Shown one piece after another: positions 15,675-24,818 of a stretch of DNA of 64,000 nucleotides (its first letter is position 1; each line of letters starts with the position of its first letter). A program made the translations under genes and the position numbers. Below the pieces are notes generated by a model. That model was not told the origin of the DNA and made no database searches. It saw only the letters and a program-made list of their open reading frames with translations. Source of the DNA: Nocardioides humi (lineage in GTDB: Bacteria; Actinomycetota; Actinomycetes; Propionibacteriales; Nocardioidaceae); the NCBI RefSeq assembly GCF_006494775.1, contig NZ_CP041146.1:2790001-2854000 (forward strand), given 5' to 3'.

Positions 15675-18263
15675 CTACCTCACCTTGGCCGACTTCTTCG
15701 TGACCACGACCGCCACCTCATAGCCGGCGAGCACGGTGCTGACCCGCACCCGGATCCGCTTGCCACGGTCGGCGGCCGTGAGCCGGTACCTCTTGCCCGT
15801 CGCGCCGTTGATCGGCTTCTTACCTCGCAGCCACTGGTAGGTCAGGCCGGTCGGCGCAGGTTGGAAGAGGCCGATCCTCACGGCCTTCGCCGACAGCTTG
15901 CGACCGACCCGCGCCTTGCCCTTCACCTTGACCTTCGCCTTGGCGAACACCGGGGCAGGGCCCGGCCGGACCGTCACGACGGCACTGGTCGCGGTGACCG
16001 GTGTCGTGCCGGTTCCGCCGGCGGTCACCCGCAACGCGATGCCGCGGTGCGCGTCCTGCGGCGTCAACCGGTAAGACGCTCCGTTCGCTCCCGGGATCAC
16101 CGAGCCGTCGCGCAACCACGCGTAGGCGAGTGAGTCCGGCGCCGGAGTCCAGGCGCCTGACGACCCGACCAGGGTGCTGCCGACCTGAGCGGAACCAGTG
16201 ACCGCCGGCGGCCCGGTGTTGGTCAGCGCGCGCTCGACGACGGTGACCGCGGGCAGCGTCCGGACGTGGTCGACGTAGGCGGCGCGCGAAGCGGTGATCT
16301 GCAGCACGATGGTGGCGCCGACGGGCATCGTGTCCTCGTCGATCATCAGCGTGGCGCCGGTGGCGATCGGCACGCCGTCGAGCCGCCACTCGTACTGTCG
16401 GCTGTCCGGGGCCGGGTTCAGATAGGTGCTGATGTTGGTCGGGCTGAGCACCGTGCCGGAGCTCACGGTCCCCGGGAGCTCCGGGACGGCCGCCTGGACC
16501 GTGAACTGGCCGAGCTGGACCTCGGCCGGCACCGACGCCGCGGCGGCCGGGTCCCAGCCGGGACGGCTGCAGGTGACCTCGACCGTCAGGCTGACGCCCA
16601 GATCGGCCGGCGGGGGCGTGTAGCTATCGGCGGTCGCGCCGGGGATCGGCGCTCCATCGCGCTTCCACTGGTAGGTCTTGGTGGCGCTGGCGCTGGGACA
16701 GCCGGTCCAGGCGTCGTACCGCGCTCTCAGCTCCCGACCGACCCGCACACTGCCCGCCGGGGTGATCTCCGGCGGCGCGGTGTTGACGATCTGTCCCTCG
16801 CCGGCGACGACCTGCGGCGTCGTCTCCACCGTGGCCGGCGCGAAGAAGGAGCGGGTGGTGACGGCGACCCGCACGGAGAGCAGCTTGCCGCGGTCGTCGA
16901 CGGTCGGCGTGTAGTAGCCGGTCGTGGCGCCAGGGATCGGCTGGCCGTCGATCAGCCACTGCCGGCTCACCGCCGGCGTCCCGGCGGGCAGCCAGGTGCC
17001 GGAGTCCAGCTGGGACGAGATGTGACCGACCTTGGGGTTCGGGCTGGCGGTGGGCGACGTGTCGCCGGGCGTGGTCGGCTGCTGGTCGAGGACGCGGAGG
17101 CCGGTGGCGTCGGTCGTGGGACCGGTCAACCGGAAACCGGAGTTGCGGCCCATCCCCCGGAGCACGCCGTCGGCATCCACCATGACCGTGCCCCAGCGGC
17201 CGGCGTCGATCGCCCGCGGCTCCGGGGCCCCGCCCAGGTCGAGCTGGGTCATCCCCGCGATCGGCGAGCCGCTGCCGTTGCCGAGCTGACGCCAGCTGTT
17301 GTTGCCGTAGCCCCACAGCGTGCGCAGGTGGGGCGCATTGATCATCTGGTAGAGCACGACCGTGTGATCGGTGCCCAGCCCGACCTGCACCGCGAAGTGG
17401 TCGGCAGGCCCACCGGTGACCTGGGTGAAGCCGCTGGTGCCGGCCAGGAACGCCTCGCCCATCAGGGTCACCACCGCGGTCCGGTTGGGCCCCGCGGTGA
17501 TCTTCCAGATCCCATCCCCGGGCTGTCCGGGCAGCACGGTCAAGGTCGATCTGTCGCCGGCGCCGGCGAGCTGGCCCAGGTTGTCCGTGCCGGTGCCGTA
17601 CACCCGGGCTGGCTGACCGGGCTGACTCACCAGCACCAGCGAGTGCTGGTGGCCACCAGCGATCGCCGTCACCTGGGTACCGGAAGGCAGGCCGGTCAGC
17701 GGCTCCAGCGACCCACGCTGGCCCGATCCGGTGATCTGGCCCGCCGCATTGCCGCCGGCGCCGTACGCGACGCCGTCGTCCCCGAGCACCAAGGAGTGCG
17801 TCGAGCCAGCCGCGACATCGACCCCCTTGACCCCCGCGGGAAGGCCGATCATCGGACGTAGCGTGGCCGAGGCGCCGACGCCGGTGAGCTGGTAGTTCGA
17901 GTTGCTGCCGGCGGCGTAGGGGATGCCGTCGCTGCCAAGAACCAGCGTGTGGGACTCGCCCGCGGCGAGGGCCGTGGCCGTGACGCCGTCAGGCAGGCCC
18001 TGCAGCGGGATCAGCTCTGCCGAGCTCGACAGCGATCCCGCCGGCCGGGTCAGCTGACCCGAGCCGTTGGCGCCGGCGCCGTACGGCATGTCATCGAGTC
18101 CGATGATCAGCGTGTGGTTCGGCCCGAGGGAGAACCGCTCCGGGTCATCGAACGGCAGCGGCGTCGCCTGCGCCCGCGGCGCGGCGCCAGTGAGCTCGAG
18201 CAGCGCAGCCACCATGGCTAGAGCGACCAGCGCGCTTCCCCGTCGTACCGTCCCCATCATCAT
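15675..18263 (-). CDS. secreted RCC1-repeat and Ig-like domain protein
   Basis: About 862 residues. The start is placed at the ATG triplet 18263-18257 (MMMGTVRRG) behind GAGGAG; ATG 18287 is an alternative. Signal peptide RRGSALVALAMVAALLELTG ending near AQA. Residues about 40-370 are RCC1-type propeller repeats with recurring units such as GESHTLVLGSDGIPYAAGSN. From about 390 on there are four or more Ig-like repeats, each with a YQWLRDG-type core and SYTPTPADRG-like ends (RQWLIDGQPIPGATTGYYTP, YAWLRDGSVIPGANGASY), closing with a Lys-rich KVKVKGKARVGRKLSAKAV tail. Probably an extracellular carbohydrate- or surface-binding protein (inference). Confidence 0.8.
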   Translation of the reverse strand: MMMGTVRRGSALVALAMVAALLELTGAAPRAQATPLPFDDPERFSLGPNHTLIIGLDDMPYGAGANGSGQLTRPAGSLSSSAELIPLQGLPDGVTATALAAGESHTLVLGSDGIPYAAGSNSNYQLTGVGASATLRPMIGLPAGVKGVDVAAGSTHSLVLGDDGVAYGAGGNAAGQITGSGQRGSLEPLTGLPSGTQVTAIAGGHQHSLVLVSQPGQPARVYGTGTDNLGQLAGAGDRSTLTVLPGQPGDGIWKITAGPNRTAVVTLMGEAFLAGTSGFTQVTGGPADHFAVQVGLGTDHTVVLYQMINAPHLRTLWGYGNNSWRQLGNGSGSPIAGMTQLDLGGAPEPRAIDAGRWGTVMVDADGVLRGMGRNSGFRLTGPTTDATGLRVLDQQPTTPGDTSPTASPNPKVGHISSQLDSGTWLPAGTPAVSRQWLIDGQPIPGATTGYYTPTVDDRGKLLSVRVAVTTRSFFAPATVETTPQVVAGEGQIVNTAPPEITPAGSVRVGRELRARYDAWTGCPSASATKTYQWKRDGAPIPGATADSYTPPPADLGVSLTVEVTCSRPGWDPAAAASVPAEVQLGQFTVQAAVPELPGTVSSGTVLSPTNISTYLNPAPDSRQYEWRLDGVPIATGATLMIDEDTMPVGATIVLQITASRAAYVDHVRTLPAVTVVERALTNTGPPAVTGSAQVGSTLVGSSGAWTPAPDSLAYAWLRDGSVIPGANGASYRLTPQDAHRGIALRVTAGGTGTTPVTATSAVVTVRPGPAPVFAKAKVKVKGKARVGRKLSAKAVRIGLFQPAPTGLTYQWLRGKKPINGATGKRYRLTAADRGKRIRVRVSTVLAGYEVAVVVTKKSAKVR

Positions 18264-18498
18264 CCGCCCGTGCTCTCCTCGCGACATCGTCCCTGTCCTG
18301 ACCCGCGACCGGTCCCGAGCTGCCGGCGTGACGCGTCCGACGAGTCAATCCGAGTCGTCCACCACGCGAAATACGTCATCCGACGTAGGAGGGGTGACGG
18401 CGCGAGCACCGCGTCGTCCACAGGGCCCAGCGCCGACCGGGCACGGAGTCGGGCCCGTGGTCTACGGTCGGCAGCACCCGAACCAGGAGGTGTAACGT

Positions 18499-18717
18499 AT
18501 GTGTATGACACGCACCAATATCGACATCGACGACGAGCTGATCGCCCGTGTCATGAAGAAGTACGGCCTGCGGACCAAGCGGGAGGCGGTCGACTTGGCG
18601 TTGCGCCGGGCGGCCGGTCCCAAGGTCACGCCGGAGGAGATCTTGGCGTTGGAGGGCACCGGCTGGGACGGCGATCTCGGCCAGATCCGCAACAACCCCT
18701 CGCCATGGGACGAGTGA
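18499..18717 (+). CDS. vapB: VapB family antitoxin
   Basis: 72 residues. ATG 18499 is 8 bases after AGGAGG; ATG 18505 is in frame but too far from it. Ribbon-helix-helix DNA-binding region [20 protein letters not shown], then [15 protein letters not shown]. The acidic, Trp-containing C-terminus ([12 protein letters not shown]...SPWDE) is the usual toxin-neutralising segment. Type II antitoxins of this class bind their own promoter together with the toxin. It overlaps the start of the VapC gene. Confidence 0.9.
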   Translation: MCMTRTNIDIDDELIARVMKKYGLRTKREAVDLALRRAAGPKVTPEEILALEGTGWDGDLGQIRNNPSPWDE

Positions 18718-19112
18718 CACTGGTCGACACGTCGGTCTGGATCGACTTCCTCCGGCGCCCCGGGCATCCCGGCAATGAGCCATTGCGCGAGCTGCTCCGG
18801 CACGAGGAAGCAGTGACGACCCCGCCGATCGAGATGGAGCTGCTCCTGGGTCCGACCGATGAGTTGTCTCTTCGCCGTGTGGAGAAGGCCATCGTCGGTG
18901 TGGGCACCCTTCCGGTCCAGCCGGACGTCGACTTCCACGACGCGGCCGCGATCTATCGTGCGGTACGTCGCAGTGGACGCACCGTGCGCAACAGCGTCGA
19001 CTGCCTGATCGCCGCCATCGCGATCCGCCACGAAGTGCCGCTGCTCCACAGGGACGCCGACTTCGAGGCGATCGCCGGCGTGACCGAGCTGCAGCACCGG
19101 TCCCTGCTCTGA
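18705..19112 (+). CDS. vapC: VapC family PIN-domain RNase toxin
   Basis: 135 residues from ATG 18705. GTG 18714, which overlaps the antitoxin stop as GTGA, would give a more canonical N-terminus and is a real alternative. All four PIN acidic positions are visible: [10 protein letters not shown] (Asp), IEMELLLG (Glu), [10 protein letters not shown] (Asp) and [11 protein letters not shown] (Asp). VapC toxins are Mg-dependent RNases, many cleaving tRNA or rRNA loops (family knowledge). Complete active site and translational coupling suggest a functional module. Confidence 0.9.
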   Translation: MGRVTLVDTSVWIDFLRRPGHPGNEPLRELLRHEEAVTTPPIEMELLLGPTDELSLRRVEKAIVGVGTLPVQPDVDFHDAAAIYRAVRRSGRTVRNSVDCLIAAIAIRHEVPLLHRDADFEAIAGVTELQHRSLL

Positions 19113-19136
19113 TCGGCCGCGGGACTCTGATCGGCC

Positions 19137-20789
19137 TCAGGCCAGCGACCACCAGATCCGGGCCAGCTCGAACCGCGAGCCGGCGTTCCAGCGCAGCAGC
19201 ACGTCGCCGACGTGCTTCTCCACGCCCTTGACCGAGATGCCGAGCTCGCCGGCGATCTGCTGGTTGGTGCGGCCCGCGGCGACGAGGGCGGCGACCTCGG
19301 ACTGCCGCGGGCTCAGCGTGGCCGCCCGGGCAGGGGCGGCCGGCGCGGCGCCGGAGACGCCGGAGACGCCGGAGGCGGCGCTCGTCCCGCCGACCACGGC
19401 GAGCAGGCCCACCCGGGTCGCGACGCCGAAGGCGCACAGCACCCGGGACACGTGACTGCGCACGGTGCGCGGGGACAGGAACAGCGAGGCGGCGATCTCC
19501 GCGACCTCCTGGCCGGCGAGGATCGCCCGCGCGACCTCGGCCTCCCGGGCCGAGAGCGCCTCCCACCCGGCCCCGGCCACCGGGGGCAGCCGGCGGCCGG
19601 AGGCGGCGAGGGCGGCGGTGGCGGCCCGTCGTACGGAGCCATGACCGGACCGGTCGGTCTCGGTGACGAGGGCGCGGAACTCGCGGGAGGCGGCGCCGAG
19701 GTCCTGCGACAGGATCCGGGCCCGGCCGAGCATGACCCTGCCCTCCGCCGCCTCGACGCCGCGCTCGTCGGCGACGCAGGCCTCGACGCTCGGGACGAGC
19801 AGGTCGATGGCCGCCTGCGCCTCGCCGGCGGCCAGGGCGACCCGGGCGCGGGCGCGCTGGACGGTCGGCGTGGTGATCGGGTGGCCGTCGATCTCGGCGA
19901 GCGCCTCCAGCCAGGCCCCGACCGCCCCCTCGTCCTGCTCGAGCAGCGCGGCGTGGAGGAACATCTCGAAGCAGATGGCCCGGTCGATCAGGGTGCAGCG
20001 GCTCAGCGCCTCGTCGGAGCCGGCGCGGAAGGCCAGGGCGGCGGCCCCGCGGACGTCGTAGAGCGCGATCGCGCCGTACGACAGCAGCAGCAGGGCGCCG
20101 CTGTCGATGAAGTCACGAGGTACGGCGGGGACGTACGCCGCGATCTCGGCGGCGAGCCGGGTGGTCTCCTCGTCACCGGCGTTGCCCCGCACCAGGACCG
20201 CCACGGACTCGACGACCGGCTCGAGGCGGGTACCGGGGATGACCGACGCCCGGACCGCCGGCAGTATCTCCTCGGCCGGACCGATCCGACCGGAGAACGC
20301 GGCGATCCGCGCCTGGCAGACCCACATGATGGTCGCGAACGGGTGTCCGGCCCAGGCCGCACCGGGCGGCGGGCCGCCGCCGTCGATCTGCGCAGCATCG
20401 CGGATCCGGGCGCCGACCAGCGCGGCCTCGGCGGCCACGTAGCGCACGGCCGACCACCAGCGCGACGACGGCTCGTCGGCCGCCGCGAGCAGCCGGGCCA
20501 GCGCGTCGTGGTCGACGGCCGGCGCGGCGATGTCGCCGCCCGCCGCGAGCGCCGCGGCGGCCAGGCACAGGCCCCGGGCCCGGTCGTCCTCGGCCACGGC
20601 CAGCCCGGCCGTCGCGTTCCGGGTCGCGTCGGCGAAGTCGCCGAGCCAGAAGTCGGCGAGGGCGGCGAGGCCGTACGCCGCGGGGTCGCCGCCGTCGTAC
20701 GCCGCGGCGAGGCTGGCGTCCCGGGCCGCCTCGGGGGTCCCCTCGGCGAGATGCGCGAGCACCTCGTCGAGCAGGGTGTCGCGATCCAT
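19137..20789 (-). CDS. transcriptional regulator with two tandem LuxR-type HTH domains
   Basis: 550 residues, ATG 20789. The first 400 residues are helical, TPR-like (EAARDASLAAAYDGGDPAAY), as in MalT/LAL-type regulators, but no ATPase P-loop is seen. Two LuxR HTH domains follow: first LSAREAEVARAILAGQEVAE with LFLSPRTVRSHVSRV (about 415-470), second LSPRQSEVAALVAAGRTNQQ with LGISVKGVEKHVGDVL (about 490-545). An Ala/Pro/Gly linker (SAASGVSGVSGAAPAAPAR) separates them. Two DNA-binding heads on one chain is unusual, because LuxR proteins normally carry one. Divergent from the lipoprotein gene, 120 bases away. Confidence 0.85.
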   Translation of the reverse strand: MDRDTLLDEVLAHLAEGTPEAARDASLAAAYDGGDPAAYGLAALADFWLGDFADATRNATAGLAVAEDDRARGLCLAAAALAAGGDIAAPAVDHDALARLLAAADEPSSRWWSAVRYVAAEAALVGARIRDAAQIDGGGPPPGAAWAGHPFATIMWVCQARIAAFSGRIGPAEEILPAVRASVIPGTRLEPVVESVAVLVRGNAGDEETTRLAAEIAAYVPAVPRDFIDSGALLLLSYGAIALYDVRGAAALAFRAGSDEALSRCTLIDRAICFEMFLHAALLEQDEGAVGAWLEALAEIDGHPITTPTVQRARARVALAAGEAQAAIDLLVPSVEACVADERGVEAAEGRVMLGRARILSQDLGAASREFRALVTETDRSGHGSVRRAATAALAASGRRLPPVAGAGWEALSAREAEVARAILAGQEVAEIAASLFLSPRTVRSHVSRVLCAFGVATRVGLLAVVGGTSAASGVSGVSGAAPAAPARAATLSPRQSEVAALVAAGRTNQQIAGELGISVKGVEKHVGDVLLRWNAGSRFELARIWWSLA

Positions 20790-20909
20790 GACCCGAAGAT
20801 TCCCACGGTCCGGGCGCGGCCACTGCCGGTTCCCGAATTGCGACCGATCCCTACCGTCAGGCGGGCACCGGATCGGGAAGAGTCTGCCGCCGAGCCGAAG
20901 GGGGACCGG

Positions 20910-21515
20910 ATGAGGCGTTCAGGGACTGTCGCGAGCGTGCTGCTCGTCGCCGTACTCGTTGCCGGGTGCGATGACGACGGCGAGGCCCAGGGCGGCAAGG
21001 GCGACCCGACCGCCGCCGGGCCGGCGTCGTCAGCGCCGTCGGCGTCGTCGGATTCCTCGGACTCGTCGGACTCGTCGGACTCCGGGGCGGACGCGACCCT
21101 GCCGAAGTTCTGCGACCTCGTCACCGCCGACCAGATCGCCGCGGCCGTGGGGGCGGCGGTCACGACCGAGACCGGGCCGTTCGACGCGTGCGAGTTCGAC
21201 CAGGAGGACCCGCGGGCGCTGAGCGGCTCGCTCAGCGCGGTCGACGTCCAGGCGAACGGCGGGTACGAGGCCTACCAGTACGGCACGAAGGCCGCGATGG
21301 ACAGCCCAGCGCGGCACGATCTCGACGGGATCGCCGACGCCGCGTTCGTCGACATCGGGACCGTCGCCGGCGGCGAGAACCTCCAGGCCTCCGGCGGCGC
21401 GCTGATCGGCCACGTCGTCTACTCCGTCGTCCTGGTCCAGGGCGTCGGCATGGCGGAGGACGAGCTCGCCGCCATCAGCGAGCAGCTGCTGCGCCTGATG
21501 GTCGACGCGGCCTGA
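20910..21515 (+). CDS. DUF3558-like lipoprotein with Ser/Asp linker
   Basis: 201 residues, ATG 20910 behind GGGGGA. Lipoprotein signal MRRSGTVASVLLVAVLVAGC with the lipid-bearing Cys at residue 20. Then a low-complexity linker (SSDSSDSSDSSDSG) encoded by an imperfect TCGGAC repeat around 21046-21081. The mature domain has two conserved Cys (FCDLVT and FDACEF) and a VQGVGMAEDELAAISEQLL helix, resembling the small actinobacterial DUF3558 lipoproteins. It is displayed on the outer face of the membrane; role unknown. Divergent from the double-HTH LuxR gene, which may regulate it. Confidence 0.75.
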   Translation: MRRSGTVASVLLVAVLVAGCDDDGEAQGGKGDPTAAGPASSAPSASSDSSDSSDSSDSGADATLPKFCDLVTADQIAAAVGAAVTTETGPFDACEFDQEDPRALSGSLSAVDVQANGGYEAYQYGTKAAMDSPARHDLDGIADAAFVDIGTVAGGENLQASGGALIGHVVYSVVLVQGVGMAEDELAAISEQLLRLMVDAA

Positions 21516-21576
21516 CGAGCCGCCCGTCCGTCGTACCCGACGACGCCACTGCTCCTGCGGACCGGCTCGTCGTCGG

Positions 21577-21743
21577 TCAGGCAGCGGTGACGCCCGGCTT
21601 CCTGAGCTTCTTGACCCGGGTCGACGTCGCGCCGGCCTTGGCCTTGACGACGAGAGCGGGCTCGGCCAGGCCCGCGACGGACCCCGACCCCGAGGCCGAC
21701 AGCGTGAGGACCGCCGAGGAACCACGCGCTTCGACGGGCCGGC
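21577..21743 (-). pseudogene. possible remnant of a secreted-protein C-terminus
   Basis: The reverse frame ending at 21577 reads VLTLSASGSGSVAGLAEPAL, followed by a Lys-rich VVKAKAGATSTRVKKLRKPG tail. This resembles the C-terminal repeats and basic tails of the secreted Ig-like proteins of this organism, e.g. the ends of the genes at 15675 and 41730. There is no credible start; upstream the frame runs into the antisense of the DUF2470 gene. Best read as a leftover 3' fragment; it could also be chance. Confidence 0.3.
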
Positions 21744-22049
21744 TCAGTGCGGACGCGGCTCCACGCCGAGCTCGGCGCACGCGGCGTCGTACAGCGCGAC
21801 GACCTCGCGCCGGATCTCCGCCCGCTCGGTGATCGGGCCGCCCGGCCACCGGATCCGGCGCTCGCCGACCGGTCCCTCGGGGCCGATCACGGTCCAGGTC
21901 CCGGCCTCGCCGTCGACGTCGCTCATCGAGGCGGCGGTCGCCTCGGGGACGCCGTGGGCGCGGACGATGAGCAGGTTGTCGTCGAGGTGGTCGCCGTTCA
22001 TGTGGGCGAGCACCGCGTCGACGACGGCGGGATCGAAGCTGTGGACCAT
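21744..22049 (-). CDS. DUF2470 domain-containing protein
   Basis: 101 residues from ATG 22049 behind AGGAGG, 7 bases away. A longer frame from 22079 lacks a ribosome site. The signature HMNGDHLDDNLLIVRAHG near residue 14 is the DUF2470 motif, found at the C-terminus of HugZ-type haem-handling proteins and as stand-alone small proteins. The His/Asp-rich motif suggests ligand or metal binding (inference). Last gene of a reverse-strand run behind the M13 peptidase and its partner. Confidence 0.85.
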   Translation of the reverse strand: MVHSFDPAVVDAVLAHMNGDHLDDNLLIVRAHGVPEATAASMSDVDGEAGTWTVIGPEGPVGERRIRWPGGPITERAEIRREVVALYDAACAELGVEPRPH

Positions 22050-22071
22050 CGCGTTCCTCCTCGGGTCGGGG

Positions 22072-22764
22072 TCAGTCATCGCGCCAGCTCTCGTTGATCA
22101 GGTCGCTCTCGACGCGGCCGTCGAGGTCGGCCCACAGGACGACGCCGCCGTGGTCGACCTCGGCGACCTTCAGGTAGATCCAGTGGTCGCGGTCGGTGAG
22201 CGGCTTCGCGATGTGGGCGCGGCTGCTGCTGATGTCGCCGTCGCTGCGGTCCCGGGCCTCCTCGTCGAGCGCCACCACCGCGGTGGGGTCGATCTCGGCC
22301 AGGCTGAAGGGGAGCCGGTCGCGTGCCTGCTCGGCCGACCACTTCTCCAGGACGGACCCGTCCCATCGCCACAGGTCGGCGAGGTCGCCGTCGCGCTCCG
22401 GCGGGGTCGTCAGCCGCATGTCGGCGGGGTCCTCGATCCACAGGTCGAGCACCTCGTCGCGACCGGTCTCCCGGACCAGCGCGGCGCTGATCGCGTCGAG
22501 CGCCTCGGCGGTGATGATCGGGGTGTAGCGGGCCTCGCGGGGCAGCGGCGGCGGCGCGTCCTCGCCGCGCGTGAGGGCGAAGACGACCCCGCCCGCGACG
22601 ATCGCGGCGGCCAGGGGCCCCGCCCAGCGCCAGGTACGACGCCCGCTCGCGGCGACCGGCGCGGCCGCGGGCTCCTGGGGGAGCGGCCGCCCGTCGGTGT
22701 CGCGGTCCTCCCGCTCGACCTCGTCCGTCCCCGGACGCTCGTAGCGCCGCCAGCCCCGGCTCAC
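22072..22764 (-). CDS. single-pass membrane protein of unknown function
   Basis: 230 residues from GTG 22764, whose GTGA overlaps the stop of the upstream M13 peptidase gene, so the two are translationally coupled. N-terminal charged cytoplasmic segment of about 50 residues, one transmembrane helix (WAGPLAAAIVAGGVVFAL near 48-66), then an acidic extracytoplasmic domain with WIEDPADMRLTTPPE and DHWIYLKVAEVDHGG. No family recognised. The coupling suggests a partner or accessory of the peptidase. Confidence 0.65.
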   Translation of the reverse strand: MSRGWRRYERPGTDEVEREDRDTDGRPLPQEPAAAPVAASGRRTWRWAGPLAAAIVAGGVVFALTRGEDAPPPLPREARYTPIITAEALDAISAALVRETGRDEVLDLWIEDPADMRLTTPPERDGDLADLWRWDGSVLEKWSAEQARDRLPFSLAEIDPTAVVALDEEARDRSDGDISSSRAHIAKPLTDRDHWIYLKVAEVDHGGVVLWADLDGRVESDLINESWRDD

Positions 22765-24713
22765 CAGATCCGGACCCGGTCGCCCGGGTCGAGCCAGAGC
22801 CCGTCGCCCGGCGCGGTGCCGAAGACCTCGTGGAACTCGTCGAGGTTGCGCACGATGTTGGCCCGGAACTCCGGCGGGCTGTGCGGGTCGATGGTGAGGT
22901 ACTGCTGCTCCTGCTCCAGCCGCCGCTTGGTGCGCCACACGTAGGCCCAGTTGAGGAACAGCCGCTCCCGGTCCTCGACCGACGCCGCGCCGTCCTGGGA
23001 GATCTGGAAGGCGGTGTGCGCGATGGTGAGCCCGCCGAGGTCGCCGATGTTCTCGCCGACGGTGAGCGCGCCGTTGACGTGCTCGCCGGGGAGGTTCCGC
23101 GGCGAGAAGCCGTCGTACTGGCTGATCAGCGCCTTGGACTTCACCTCGAAGGCGGCCTTGTCGTCGGCGGTCCACCAGTCGTTGAGGTTGCCGTCGCCGT
23201 CGTACTGCGCGCCCTGGTCGTCGAAGCCGTGCCCGATCTCGTGGCCGATGACGGCGCCGATGCCGCCGTAGTTCTCGGCCGGGTGGGCGTCGGGCGAGAA
23301 GAACGGCTTCTGCAGGATGCCCGCGGGGAAGCAGATCTCGTTGGTGCCGGGGTTGTAGTAGGCGTTGACGGTCTGCGGCAGCATGAACCACTCGTCGCGG
23401 TCGACCGGCGAGCCGATCTTGGCGAGCTGGCGGTCGGTCTCGAAGCCGGCGGCGGCCTGGGCGTTGGCCACCAGGTCGTCCGGTACGACGACCAGCGCGC
23501 CGTAGTCGCGGAACCGCTCCGGGTAGCCGATCTTGGGCCGGAAGGTGGCGAGCTTCTCGTAGGCCCGCTGCTTGGTCTCCTCGGTCATCCAGTCCAGCCT
23601 GCTGATCGACTGGCGGTAGGCGGCGAGCAGGTTGGCGACCAGCTCGTCCATCATCGCCTTGCTGGCGGGCGGGAAGTGCCGCGCGACGTACTCCTTGCCG
23701 ACGGCCTCGCCCATCGCGCCCTCGACGAAGGACACCGCGCGCTTCCAGCGGGCCCGCAGCTCCGGCGTACCGGACAGGGTGCGGCCGTAGAAGTCGAAGT
23801 TGGTCTGCACGAACGCACTCGACAGGTACGGCGCCGCCGAGCGCAGCACCCGGGAGAGGAACCAGTCGCGCCAGGTCTCGATCGGCTCGGCCTCGAGGAC
23901 GCCGGAGAGGTGCTCGAGGTACGACGGCTGGCGGACCACGACCTCGCTGATCGTCGCGTGCGGGCCGGTCAGCTGGCCGCCGAGGTTGGTGACATAGGCG
24001 TCCCAGTCGAAGGCCGGGCACAGGGCCTTCAGCTCCTCGGCGGTGAGCCGGTTGTAGGTCTTCTGCACGTCGCGGGTCTCGGCGCGCTCCCAGTGCCCCT
24101 TGGCGAGCTCGGTGTCGAGGGCGAGGATCCGCTGCGCCGCGCCCTCGGGGTCGGCGTGGCCGCCGAGGGTGAGCAGGCGGGTCAGGTAGGCGACGTACGC
24201 GTCCCGGATCTCGGCGAACTTCTCGTCGCGGTAGTAGGACTCGTCGGGCAGCCCGAGCCCGCCCTGCACGAGGTGGAAGAGGTAGCGGTCGGACTGCCGG
24301 TCGTCGGTGTCGACATAGGACCCGAACAGGCCGTAGCCGCCGATCCGCTCGAACTCGCCGAGGAAGGCCGCGACGTCGCGGACGTCGCGCAGCCCGGCGA
24401 CGGCGTCGATCAGCGGCTGGGCCGGCGCGATGCCCGCGGCCTCGACCCGGTCGGTGTCCATGAAGGAGTTGAACAGGTCCGCGATCTTGCGGGCGTCCGC
24501 GCCGTCCGCGGCGTCGGTCGCGGCCAGCTCGGTGATGATGGCCCGCACGTCCTCCTCCGCCTGGTCGGCGAGCTGGACGAAGGGTCCCCAGCTGGAGCGG
24601 TCGGAGGGGATCTCCGTCTCGGTCAGCCAGGTGCCGTTGACGTGGCCGAAGAGGTCGTCCTGGGGGCGGATGCCGAGGTCCATGCCCGGCCGGGCGTCGT
24701 CGAGGATGCTCAC
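22761..24713 (-). CDS. M13 family metallopeptidase (neprilysin-like)
   Basis: 650 residues from GTG 24713 (VSILDDARPGMDLGIRPQDD). Longer upstream frames carry no peptidase sequence. The zinc site is complete: HEIGH near residue 489, and GENIGDLGG about 55 residues later with the third ligand Glu. Substrate-cleft motif VNAYYNPGTNEICFPAGIL near 450, and LYVWRTKRR-type conserved end. No signal peptide, as in other bacterial PepO-like M13 enzymes, so probably a cytoplasmic or unusually exported oligopeptidase. Cleaves short peptides (family knowledge). Upstream gene of the coupled pair above. Confidence 0.92.
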   Translation of the reverse strand: MSILDDARPGMDLGIRPQDDLFGHVNGTWLTETEIPSDRSSWGPFVQLADQAEEDVRAIITELAATDAADGADARKIADLFNSFMDTDRVEAAGIAPAQPLIDAVAGLRDVRDVAAFLGEFERIGGYGLFGSYVDTDDRQSDRYLFHLVQGGLGLPDESYYRDEKFAEIRDAYVAYLTRLLTLGGHADPEGAAQRILALDTELAKGHWERAETRDVQKTYNRLTAEELKALCPAFDWDAYVTNLGGQLTGPHATISEVVVRQPSYLEHLSGVLEAEPIETWRDWFLSRVLRSAAPYLSSAFVQTNFDFYGRTLSGTPELRARWKRAVSFVEGAMGEAVGKEYVARHFPPASKAMMDELVANLLAAYRQSISRLDWMTEETKQRAYEKLATFRPKIGYPERFRDYGALVVVPDDLVANAQAAAGFETDRQLAKIGSPVDRDEWFMLPQTVNAYYNPGTNEICFPAGILQKPFFSPDAHPAENYGGIGAVIGHEIGHGFDDQGAQYDGDGNLNDWWTADDKAAFEVKSKALISQYDGFSPRNLPGEHVNGALTVGENIGDLGGLTIAHTAFQISQDGAASVEDRERLFLNWAYVWRTKRRLEQEQQYLTIDPHSPPEFRANIVRNLDEFHEVFGTAPGDGLWLDPGDRVRIW

Positions 24714-24752
24714 GGAGTCGAGCCTACGAGGTGGGGCGCGAGGGCGTCTGCC

Positions 24753-24766
24753 GGGACCAATGTCCC
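24753..24766. promoter_or_regulatory. DosR/DevR-like box between the M13 and CAP genes
   Basis: GGGACCAATGTCCC: perfect 5-base arms GGGAC/GTCCC with a 4-base spacer, the same geometry as the mycobacterial DosR site (GGGACTWWAGTCCC core). It lies 40 bases upstream of the M13 start and 53 before the CAP gene. Possibly an operator for a response regulator; resemblance only. Confidence 0.35.
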
Positions 24767-24818
24767 GTTTCCGGGCGGCGTGCTCAGGCGGAGGGCGGGA
24801 CCGGACGATCAGGACCTC

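Noticed and set aside
21046..21081. Microsatellite of possible phase-variation interest in the lipoprotein gene
   Set aside because: Imperfect codon-level repeat encoding a Ser/Asp linker in units of three, so length change would not switch the gene off.
22830..24818. The long forward frame upstream of the first CAP gene
   Set aside because: Antisense of the M13 peptidase; only the part after ATG 24819 has a signal peptide and CAP motifs.
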